Translations under genes and position numbers: made by a program | Notes under the pieces: generated by a model | Told to the model about the DNA's origin: nothing | Databases searched by the model: none | Seen by the model: only the letters and a program-made list of their open reading frames with translations | Part shown: one piece after another, positions 55,930-64,000 of the stretch | How positions within the stretch are numbered: position 1 is the first letter of the stretch | Layout: each line of letters starts with the position of its first letter | Assembly: GCF_010974945.1 (NCBI RefSeq) | Contig: NZ_JAAIVB010000035.1 | Span: 1-64,000 of the forward strand | From: Noviherbaspirillum galbum | GTDB taxonomy: Bacteria; Pseudomonadota; Gammaproteobacteria; Burkholderiales; Burkholderiaceae_D | Reading direction: 5' to 3' | DNA: 64,000 nt

Positions 55930-56292
55930 TCAGTCGCCGTTGCGCTCGCGCTCGACCAGCTTGCGGTTGGCTTTCTCCTCGAGTCCGGACAGGCCTTCGC
56001 GCCGCGCGAGTTCTTCGAGAACCTGGCCGGGGCTCAAGTCGAACTGGGCCAGCATGATGAGGGAATGAAACCACAGGTCGGCGCATTCGTAGAGCACCTT
56101 GGAGGCATCGCCATCGCGGCGCGCGTCCTTGGCGGCCATCACGGTTTCGGTGGCTTCCTCGCCGATCTTCTTGAGGATGGCATCGTCGCCCTTGGAGAAC
56201 AGGCGGGCGACGTAGGATTTGTCGGGGTCGCCGCCATTGGCAAGCTTGCGGCTTTCAATGATCAGCGCGAGGCGGTCGAGGATATCGCTCAT
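55930..56292 (-). CDS. hisE: phosphoribosyl-ATP pyrophosphatase
   Basis: A 120-residue MazG-like protein that removes pyrophosphate from PR-ATP in histidine synthesis. [29 protein letters not shown] and [19 protein letters not shown] match the family. It is separate from HisI, as in other betaproteobacteria, and 30 bp downstream of it. Confidence 0.94.
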   Translation of the reverse strand: MSDILDRLALIIESRKLANGGDPDKSYVARLFSKGDDAILKKIGEEATETVMAAKDARRDGDASKVLYECADLWFHSLIMLAQFDLSPGQVLEELARREGLSGLEEKANRKLVERERNGD

Positions 56293-56322
56293 ACGGAGTG
56301 GGTTCCGGCAGGTACCGGCTGG

Positions 56323-56730
56323 TTATTTGGTGTAGATGCTGTCCGGGTCTTTCAGGACCGGTTCGACCGCGACCCATTCGCCGGTATCCTTGTCGCCCTC
56401 GAACTTCTGGAAGAAGCAGGAATGACGGCCGGTATGGCAGGCGATGCGGTCGGCCTGCTCGACCTTGAGCAGCACCACGTCTTCGTCGCAGTCGAGGCGG
56501 ATCTCGTGCACCTTCTGGATGTGGCCGGACTCTTCGCCCTTGTGCCACAGCTTCTTGCGCGACCGGCTCCAGTAGACGGCTTCGCCGAGTTCGACGGTGC
56601 GCGACAGCGCCTCGCGGTTCATCCAGGCGAACATCAGCACGTCATTGCTGCCGACTTCCTGGGCGATGACGGGCACGAGGCCATGCTCGTCCCATTTCAC
56701 CTTGTTGAGCCACTTGGCCTTGATGCTCAT
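56323..56730 (-). CDS. hisI: phosphoribosyl-AMP cyclohydrolase
   Basis: A 135-residue zinc enzyme that opens the adenine ring of PR-AMP. Seen are [38 protein letters not shown], the Cys/Asp site [11 protein letters not shown], and [10 protein letters not shown]. Its ATG overlaps the hisF stop (ATGA), so the two are coupled. Confidence 0.95.
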   Translation of the reverse strand: MSIKAKWLNKVKWDEHGLVPVIAQEVGSNDVLMFAWMNREALSRTVELGEAVYWSRSRKKLWHKGEESGHIQKVHEIRLDCDEDVVLLKVEQADRIACHTGRHSCFFQKFEGDKDTGEWVAVEPVLKDPDSIYTK

Positions 56731-57491
56731 GCCAGCCTCATCGGGATGCCCTGTCCGGACATGAAGCGCTTGGCTTCCTGCACGGTGTGCTGGCCGTAGT
56801 GGAAGATGCTGGCGGCGAGTACCGCATCGGCGCGGCCGATCTTGACGCCGTCGGCGAGATCCTGCAGGCCGCCGACGCCGCCGGAGGCGATGACGGGAAT
56901 GGAAACCGCGTTCGACACGGCGCTGGTGAGCGCGAGGTCGAAGCCGCTCTTGGTGCCGTCGCGGTCCATGCTGGTGAGGAGGATCTCGCCCACGCCCAGG
57001 CTTTCCATCTTTTTGGCCCACTCGACCACGTCCAGCCCGGTCGGCTTGCGGCCGCCATGGGTGAAGACTTCCCACCTGCCCTCGCCCGAGCGCTTGGCGT
57101 CGATGGCGACGACGATGCATTGCGAGCCGTACTTGTAGGCGGCTTCGCGCACCATCTCGGGATTGGCCACTGCGGTGCTGTTGATGCTGATCTTGTCTGC
57201 GCCGGCGTTGAGCAGGCGGCGCACGTCGTCGACCGTGCGCACGCCGCCGCCGACCGTCAGGGGAATGAAGACCTGCGAGGCGACGGCCTCGATGATGTGC
57301 AGGATGAGGTCGCGGCCGTCGGAGGTGGCGGTGATGTCGAGGAAGGTCAGTTCATCCGCGCCCTGCTCGTCGTAGCGGCGCGCGATCTCGACCGGGTCGC
57401 CCGCGTCGCGCAGCTCGACGAAGTTGACGCCCTTGACCACGCGGCCGGCAGTGACGTCGAGGCAGGGAATGATGCGTTTGGCAAGGGTCAT
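56727..57491 (-). CDS. hisF: imidazole glycerol phosphate synthase subunit HisF
   Basis: A 254-residue TIM barrel that forms IGP and AICAR with ammonia supplied by His[20 protein letters not shown] at the N-terminus holds a catalytic Asp, and [16 protein letters not shown] the other. The [11 protein letters not shown] and [12 protein letters not shown] phosphate loops are present. It is 2 bp after hisA. Confidence 0.96.
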   Translation of the reverse strand: MTLAKRIIPCLDVTAGRVVKGVNFVELRDAGDPVEIARRYDEQGADELTFLDITATSDGRDLILHIIEAVASQVFIPLTVGGGVRTVDDVRRLLNAGADKISINSTAVANPEMVREAAYKYGSQCIVVAIDAKRSGEGRWEVFTHGGRKPTGLDVVEWAKKMESLGVGEILLTSMDRDGTKSGFDLALTSAVSNAVSIPVIASGGVGGLQDLADGVKIGRADAVLAASIFHYGQHTVQEAKRFMSGQGIPMRLA

Positions 57492-57493
57492 GC

Positions 57494-58300
57494 TTACTCT
57501 TCTTCCGCCTCTTGCGTCTCTTCGGCTTGCGCTTCCACGCCGGTGAGTTCGTCGGCCCGGCTCTGGGCGGAGCGCAGGTCCAGCGTGCCTTCGTAGATGG
57601 AGCGGCCGCAGATGACGCCCTCAATGCCCTCGTCCTGCACCGCGCACAGGGACTCGACGTCCTTGAGGTTGTGGACGCCGCCGGAGGCGATGATGGGAAT
57701 GGAGACGCTTTGCGCCAGCTTGACGGTAGCCTCGATGTTGACGCCGCCCATCATGCCGTCGCGGCCGATGTCGGTATAGACGATGGCTTCGCAGCCGTAG
57801 TCTTCGAATTTCTTGGCCAGGTCGATGACTTCATGGCCGGAGAGCTTGCTCCAGCCGTCGGTCGCCACCTTGCCGTCCCTGGCGTCGAGGCCGACGATGA
57901 TCTGGCCCGGGAAGGCGCTGCAGGCATCGTGCAGGAAACCCGGGTTCTTCACCGCCGCGGTGCCGATGATGATGTAGGACAGGCCGTCGTCGAGGTAGCG
58001 CTCGATGGTGTCGAGGTCGCGGATGCCGCCGCCGAGCTGGATCGGGATTTCGTCGGTGTCGTTTTCCTCGGCGAAGTCGCGCACGGCCTGGATGATGGAC
58101 TTGACCGCCGCTTCGTTCTTGGGCTTGCCGGCGAAGGCACCATTGAGGTCAACCAGGTGCAATCGTCGCGCGCCCTGCGCAAGCCAGTGCCGCGCCATCT
58201 GGCCGGGGTCGTCGGAAAACACGGTGGCTTGGTCCATGTCGCCTTGTTTGAGGCGCACGCAGTGACCGTCCTTGAGGTCGATGGCAGGTATGAGCAGCAT
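57494..58300 (-). CDS. hisA: ProFAR isomerase HisA with acidic C-terminal tail
   Basis: A 268-residue TIM barrel that isomerises ProFAR to [34 protein letters not shown] and [14 protein letters not shown] are diagnostic. The last 16 or so residues ([16 protein letters not shown]) go beyond the usual family end and are strongly acidic. The barrel itself is complete. It lies between hisH (73 bp upstream) and hisF. Confidence 0.96.
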   Translation of the reverse strand: MLLIPAIDLKDGHCVRLKQGDMDQATVFSDDPGQMARHWLAQGARRLHLVDLNGAFAGKPKNEAAVKSIIQAVRDFAEENDTDEIPIQLGGGIRDLDTIERYLDDGLSYIIIGTAAVKNPGFLHDACSAFPGQIIVGLDARDGKVATDGWSKLSGHEVIDLAKKFEDYGCEAIVYTDIGRDGMMGGVNIEATVKLAQSVSIPIIASGGVHNLKDVESLCAVQDEGIEGVICGRSIYEGTLDLRSAQSRADELTGVEAQAEETQEAEEE

Positions 58301-58373
58301 GGCTACATTCGTATCGCAGTGTGGTTGTCAATGGGTTGGTGCTACCGGGTAATGCAAGGCTCGGCCTCCGGAA

Positions 58374-59012
58374 TCAGGGATTCCAGTGGACGAAATTCTT
58401 GTAAAGCTGCAGTCCGGCGCTCGCGCTTTTCTCCGGATGGAACTGGGTGGCGAAGATGTTTTCCTTCGCGACCGCGCAGGCGAACCAGCCGCCGTAGTCC
58501 GCTTCTCCGGCAATGTGTTCCCTGCGCTCCGGTGCCGCGTAGTAGCTGTGGACAAAGTAAAAATAGCTGTTGTCCTCGATGCCGTTCCACAGCGGATGGG
58601 ACTGGGTCTGCCTGACCCGGTTCCAGCCCATCTGGGGAACCTTGAAACGCGATCCGTCTTCCTGCAGTTTATCCTCAAGCTGGAAACGTACAACTTTTCC
58701 AGGCAACAAACCCAGCCCCGGGGTATCGCCCTCTTCGCTCCAGTCGAAGAGCAGCTGCTCGCCCACGCACACGCCAAGCAAGGGTTTGGATTTCGTCGAT
58801 TCTACGACAGCTTCCTGCAAACCGGATTCGCGCAGGCAGCGCATGCAATCGGGAATGGCGCCCTGCCCCGGCAGGACCAGCCGGTCGGCGGACTTGATGT
58901 CGGCCAGTTCGCCGGAAATGCGCACGTCGGCTTCCGGCGCGACATGGCGCAGCGCCTGCGCTACCGAGCGCAGGTTGCCCATGCCGTAATCCACTACAAC
59001 AATCTTGTTCAT
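58374..59012 (-). CDS. hisH: imidazole glycerol phosphate synthase subunit HisH
   Basis: A 212-residue glutamine amidotransferase that supplies ammonia to His[17 protein letters not shown], the Cys in [13 protein letters not shown], and the His-Glu pair in TQFHPEKS are seen. [14 protein letters not shown] loop is typical. It is 36 bp after hisB. Confidence 0.96.
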   Translation of the reverse strand: MNKIVVVDYGMGNLRSVAQALRHVAPEADVRISGELADIKSADRLVLPGQGAIPDCMRCLRESGLQEAVVESTKSKPLLGVCVGEQLLFDWSEEGDTPGLGLLPGKVVRFQLEDKLQEDGSRFKVPQMGWNRVRQTQSHPLWNGIEDNSYFYFVHSYYAAPERREHIAGEADYGGWFACAVAKENIFATQFHPEKSASAGLQLYKNFVHWNP

Positions 59013-59048
59013 GTCAGCAAAGAGGTTGGCGGCGCCACGGCGCCGTGC

Positions 59049-59645
59049 TTACAGGCTGCCTTTCGTCGAGGGAATGGTGCCTGCGGCCCGCGGATCGAGT
59101 TCGGCGGCCATGCGCAGCGCGCGTCCGAACGCCTTGAATACGGTTTCACACTGGTGGTGCGCGTTGTCGCCGCGCAGATTATCGATGTGCAGCGTGACGA
59201 GCGCATGATTCACGAAGCCCTGGAAAAACTCGCGGGCGAGGTCGACGTCGAAGCCGCCGATCATGGCGCGCGTGAAGGGAATGTGGTACTGCAGCCCGGG
59301 ACGTCCGGAGAAGTCCACGACCACGCGCGACAGCGCTTCGTCCAGCGGCACGTAGGCATGGCCGTAGCGGCGGATGCCCTTCTTGTCGCCGATGGCCTTG
59401 GCGACCGCCTGGCCGAGGGTGATGCCGACGTCTTCCACGGTATGGTGGGCGTCGATGTGCAGGTCCCCCTTGGCTTCGATGTCCAGGTCGATGAGGCCAT
59501 GGCGCGCGATCTGGTCGAGCATGTGGTCGAGGAAGGGGACGCCGGTGTTCAGGTTCTGCCTGCCGGTGCCATCGAGGTTGATCACCACGCGGATTTGCGT
59601 TTCGTTGGTGTTGCGCGTGATCTCTGCGGCGCGAGACGTGGACAT
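59049..59645 (-). CDS. hisB: imidazoleglycerol-phosphate dehydratase
   Basis: A 198-residue manganese enzyme, monofunctional (no phosphatase domain). HHTVEDVGI and [12 protein letters not shown] carry the metal-binding histidines, and [13 protein letters not shown] is typical. The start [11 protein letters not shown] at 59645 lies 1 bp after the hisC stop. Confidence 0.96.
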   Translation of the reverse strand: MSTSRAAEITRNTNETQIRVVINLDGTGRQNLNTGVPFLDHMLDQIARHGLIDLDIEAKGDLHIDAHHTVEDVGITLGQAVAKAIGDKKGIRRYGHAYVPLDEALSRVVVDFSGRPGLQYHIPFTRAMIGGFDVDLAREFFQGFVNHALVTLHIDNLRGDNAHHQCETVFKAFGRALRMAAELDPRAAGTIPSTKGSL

Positions 59646-59646
59646 G

Positions 59647-60753
59647 TTAAGGATGTGTTGATGATGACGATGCGAGCGATGCCGCCAGGGCATCGAGGAA
59701 CAGCTTGTTTTCTTCCGGCGTGCTTACCGTGATGCGCAAGCAGTTTTCCAGCAATGGGTGCATTTTACCGACATTTTTGATCAAAACCTTACGCTCTACC
59801 AGTCCGGCAAAGACTTTATCGGCAGGATGGCGTCCGGATTGCAGGCGGACCAGCAGGAAATTCGCTGCCGACGGGAAAACCTCCACCCCGTCGATCGCCG
59901 ACAAGGCCTGCGCCAGGCGGCTTCTTTCGGTGCGCAGCGCGGCGGCCTGCGCGTCGAGCACGTCGACGTGGTCGAGCACGAACTCGGCGGCGGCCTGGGT
60001 CAGCACGTTCACATTGTAGGGCGGACGGACCTTGTCGAATTCCTGCAGCAGGTCGGCCTGGGCCGTCATGTAGCCGAGCCGGATGCCGGCCAGTCCCAGC
60101 TTGGACACGGTGCGCATCACGATCATGTTGGGAAAAGCCGGCACGCGTTCCATGAAGCTGGCTTCGGCGAAAGGCTGGTAGGCCTCGTCGATGACCACCA
60201 CGCCGGCGTCGCCCACGGCGCGCGCGATGTCTTCCATGTCGCCGGCATCGTACAGGTTGCCCGTCGGATTGTTGGGGTAGGCGAGATAAGTGATCACTGG
60301 CTTATGCTCGGCGATGGCGGCCAGCATGGCGGCCTTGTCGAGCGAAAAGTCCGGCTTGAGCGGCACGCCGACGAATTCCAGGCCGGCGAATTTCGCGGAC
60401 ATGGCATACATCACGAAGCCCGGCGTCGGCGCCAGCACCTTGGCGCCCGGCCTGGCGCAGGCCACGGACAACATGCTGATGAGTTCGTCGGAGCCGTTGC
60501 CCAGCACCACGTCGTAGCCTTGGGGCACGCCGAGCTTGCTCCGGATCTTTTCCTTGAGCCGGGAATAGGACGGCACCGGGTAGCGGTTCAGCGCCACGTC
60601 AGCCAGCCGCTGCCCCAGTTCGGTGCGCAGGTCTTCCGGCAGGTGGTAAGGATTTTCCATGGCATCGAGCTTGACGAAGCCGCTGGCATCGGGAACGTGA
60701 TAGGCGGCAAGCGCGCGCACCTCGGGGCGAATGATGTTGTCGATCAGAGACAT
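59647..60753 (-). CDS. hisC: histidinol-phosphate aminotransferase
   Basis: A 368-residue class I/II PLP aminotransferase. The PLP Lys is in [15 protein letters not shown], with [26 protein letters not shown] and [11 protein letters not shown] for cofactor and substrate phosphate. Length and motifs are normal. It is 34 bp downstream of the DNA methyltransferase gene. Confidence 0.95.
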   Translation of the reverse strand: MSLIDNIIRPEVRALAAYHVPDASGFVKLDAMENPYHLPEDLRTELGQRLADVALNRYPVPSYSRLKEKIRSKLGVPQGYDVVLGNGSDELISMLSVACARPGAKVLAPTPGFVMYAMSAKFAGLEFVGVPLKPDFSLDKAAMLAAIAEHKPVITYLAYPNNPTGNLYDAGDMEDIARAVGDAGVVVIDEAYQPFAEASFMERVPAFPNMIVMRTVSKLGLAGIRLGYMTAQADLLQEFDKVRPPYNVNVLTQAAAEFVLDHVDVLDAQAAALRTERSRLAQALSAIDGVEVFPSAANFLLVRLQSGRHPADKVFAGLVERKVLIKNVGKMHPLLENCLRITVSTPEENKLFLDALAASLASSSSTHP

Positions 60754-60787
60754 GTGTGGGTTCCGGTTTGAATGCTTGCTGCTGTTG

Positions 60788-61570
60788 TCATTCTGCTTCC
60801 GCTTCTTCGGTGGCGGTGTCGAGTTCCGCGAGGCGCTGGTCGATCAGGCGGCAATAGGCGGGATTCAGCTCGAAGCCGACCCAATGCCTGCCGCAGCGCC
60901 GCGCGGCGACCGCGCTGGTGCCGCTGCCCATGAACGGGTCGAAGACGACGCCGCCCGGCGGGCAGGACGCCTTGATCATGCGCTCCACGATTTCCAGGGG
61001 CTTCTGGGTGGGATGGTCGGCGCGCTCGCGATGTTCGCGGTGCAGGCGCGACACGCTCCACACATCCTTCGGGTTGTAGCCGACTTCCAGCCATTTCGCG
61101 CCGACGAAGATGGAACGCGAGCGCGCCTTCTTGGTTTCGGCATCGTAGGGAATGCGGACGGCGTCGAGGTCGAAGTGGTAATCCTTGGCGCGGGCGAAGA
61201 AGCCGATGGTGTCGTGCACCGACGAGAAGCGGCGGGTGCTGCCGCCCATGGACGGCACCCGGCGGTCCCAGATGATCTCGTTGATCATGGTCATGCGCTT
61301 CTTGAGCATGACGAAGATTTCCGGCGAGTAGCGCCAGGTGAGGAAGATGTAGAGGCTGGCGGCGGGCTTGAGCTTGGGCAGCGCGGCGTCTATCCATTGC
61401 TCGGTCCACCGCAGGTAGGCGTCGGCGTCGAGCTTGTCGGAATCGTTGCCGTAGTCCTTGCCCAGGCCGTAGGGCGGATCGGCGATCAGCAGGTCGATGC
61501 TGCCGTCGGGGATGCGCGCCATGCCGGCGAGCGCATCCTCGCAGAACACGCGGTCGAGCCAGGCGTCCAT
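60788..61570 (-). CDS. orphan beta-class DNA methyltransferase in the his operon
   Basis: A 260-residue SAM-dependent DNA methyltransferase. The catalytic motif DPPY lies near residue 32 ([14 protein letters not shown]), and the SAM motif [11 protein letters not shown] near 206, with [14 protein letters not shown] before it; this IV-then-I order is the beta class. DPPY suits N6-adenine or N4-cytosine methylation. It lacks the C-terminal extension of CcrM. No restriction gene is adjacent. It lies on the same strand between hisD and hisC, 30 and 34 bp from them, so it is likely expressed with them. Confidence 0.9.
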   Translation of the reverse strand: MDAWLDRVFCEDALAGMARIPDGSIDLLIADPPYGLGKDYGNDSDKLDADAYLRWTEQWIDAALPKLKPAASLYIFLTWRYSPEIFVMLKKRMTMINEIIWDRRVPSMGGSTRRFSSVHDTIGFFARAKDYHFDLDAVRIPYDAETKKARSRSIFVGAKWLEVGYNPKDVWSVSRLHREHRERADHPTQKPLEIVERMIKASCPPGGVVFDPFMGSGTSAVAARRCGRHWVGFELNPAYCRLIDQRLAELDTATEEAEAE

Positions 61571-61600
61571 GTCAGCGGCGCCCGGTCATGTCGGCGCGCC

Positions 61601-62907
61601 TCATTTGAAGCGGTACTCGGCGGAGCCGGCGTGGGCCTGCAAGCCTTCGCCATACGCCAGTTCGGCGGCGATGCGTCCCAGGGTGCGCGCGCCTGCCTCG
61701 CTGACGTGGATGAGGCTGGAGCGCTTCTGGAAATCGTAGACGCCCAGCGGCGAGGAAAAGCGCGCGGTGCGGGAGGTCGGCAGCACGTGGTTCGGGCCGG
61801 CGCAGTAGTCGCCCAGCGATTCCGAGGTGAAGCGGCCGAGGAAGATCGCGCCGGCGTGGCGGATGCGGTCGGCCCAGCGCTGCGGGTTGTCGGCGGAGAT
61901 TTCCAGGTGCTCGGCGGCGATGGCATTGGCGATGTCGCAGGCCTCTTCCATGTCGCGCACCTTCACCAGCGCGCCGCGGTTGACCAGCGAGGTCTGGATG
62001 ACTTCCTTGCGCGGCATGCCGGGCAGCTGGCGGTTGATGCTTTCCTCGACGCGGGCGATGTAGCCGGCGTCCGGACAGAGCAGGATGGACTGCGCGAGTT
62101 CGTCGTGCTCGGCCTGGGAGAACAGGTCCATGGCCACCCAGTCGGGATCGGTGCTGCCATCGCAGATCACCAGGATCTCGGACGGCCCGGCGATCATGTC
62201 GATGCCGACGATGCCGAACACGCGGCGCTTGGCGGCGGCGACGTAGGCATTGCCCGGACCGACGATCTTGTCGACCTGGGGAATGGTGGCGGTGCCGTGG
62301 GCCAGCGCGCCGACAGCCTGGGCGCCGCCGATGGTGAACACGCGGTCGACGCCGGCAATCGCGGCGGCGGCCAGCACCAGTTCGTTCTTCACGCCGGCCG
62401 GCGTGGGCACGACCATGATGATTTCCTGCACGCCAGCCACCTTGGCGGGAATGGCGTTCATCAGCACCGACGACGGGTAGGCCGCCTTGCCGCCGGGAAC
62501 ATAGATGCCGACGCGGTCGAGCGGCGTGACTTTCTGTCCGAGCACCGTGCCATCGGCTTCGGTGTAGGTGAAGCCGTCGGAGCCGCATTCCCTTTTCTGC
62601 CGCTCGTGGTAGGCGCGCACGCGGTCGGCCGCGGTCTGCAGCGCGTCGCGGCGGGCGGGCGCCAGGCCGGAGAGCGCGGCCTGCAATTCCTGCTTGCCGA
62701 TTTCCAGGCCGGCGACACTGGCGGCGTCGAGCTTGTCGAAGCGGTTGGTGTAGTCGAGCACGGCGGCGTCGCCGCGCGCCTTGACGTCGGCTAGGATGCC
62801 GGCGGCGGCGCGGTCGATGGCTTCGTCTTCGCTGGCCTCGAAGGCAAGCACGGCGTCAAGCTGCGCCTTGAAGCTGGGGGCGGCGGAATCGAGTTTGCGG
62901 ATGGCGA

Positions 62908-62911
<4 letters not shown>
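61601..62911 (-). CDS. hisD: histidinol dehydrogenase
   Basis: A 436-residue zinc enzyme that performs the last two oxidations of histidine synthesis. [60 protein letters not shown] and [18 protein letters not shown] are all typical. Its ATG overlaps the hisG stop. The start at 62911 is chosen over the much longer upstream reading. Confidence 0.97.

Positions 62912-64000
<1,089 letters not shown>

Noticed and set aside
60731-62794. 687-residue plus-strand frame opposite the methyltransferase and hisD
   Set aside because: It has the composition of an antisense shadow, and hisD and the methyltransferase are well supported on the minus strand.

Overview
The window looks like a chromosomal segment of a high-GC betaproteobacterium of the order Burkholderiales, most like Oxalobacteraceae (Herbaspirillum-like). 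The basis is gene order and family resemblance: trpE-trpG-trpD-trpC, sspA-sspB beside petA-petB-petC, a murA-hisGD-C-B-H-A-F-I-E-hinT-tatABC run, and an rRNA leader of the Burkholderiales type. No search was run, so the family placement is inference. No insertion sequence, integrase, prophage or CRISPR array was seen.

Layout. 1-392: leader and promoter of an rRNA operon transcribed leftward; the 16S gene lies just outside the window. 393-5208: enoyl-CoA hydratase, a hemerythrin-like protein, mltA, a 46-residue membrane protein, apaG, rpe and gph. 5238-9514: a trp unit that begins with a Trp-rich leader peptide and ends at a strong terminator. 9513-12447: membrane proteins and an M61 peptidase. 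12515-19036: a molybdenum hydroxylase set (iron-sulfur subunit, Tat-exported molybdopterin subunit, cofactor nucleotidyltransferase), an AcuI-type reductase, dsbC and a UbiH-type hydroxylase. 19148-23801: a 4.5-kb stretch bounded by a complete tRNA-Phe gene and a 3' tRNA fragment; it holds a quinone reductase and two divergent SDR/LysR pairs. 23929-33214: an eight-gene leftward operon for import and oxidation of a sugar acid to 2-oxoglutarate, with a divergent LysR gene. 33260-38376: a mixed accessory stretch (trypsin-like protease, lipoprotein, endonuclease III-like protein, SnoaL-like protein, unknown protein, atypical response regulator). 38523-45966: rightward housekeeping genes hemA, prfA, dsbB, prmC, tex, grxD and ubiX. 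46026-50157: leftward tRNA-Thr, sspB, sspA and the cytochrome bc1 genes. 50365-53865: a NarL-type regulator, a Nif3-like protein, an HtrA protease and a DUF2461 protein. 53898-64000: the leftward murA-his-hinT-tat run, with a DNA methyltransferase gene inserted between hisD and hisC.

Functional links. The trp genes convert chorismate to indole-3-glycerol phosphate, and the leader peptide suggests control by tryptophan supply. The sugar-acid operon pairs a polar-amino-acid-type ABC transporter with two dehydratases, a 2-oxoglutarate semialdehyde dehydrogenase and a FAH-family protein. The his run covers most of histidine synthesis and is followed by tatABC, whose translocon would export the Tat-signal molybdenum hydroxylase and the Rieske protein encoded here. 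dsbB and dsbC support disulfide formation in the periplasm. The only gene-free stretch longer than 300 bases is the rRNA leader region at 1-392.
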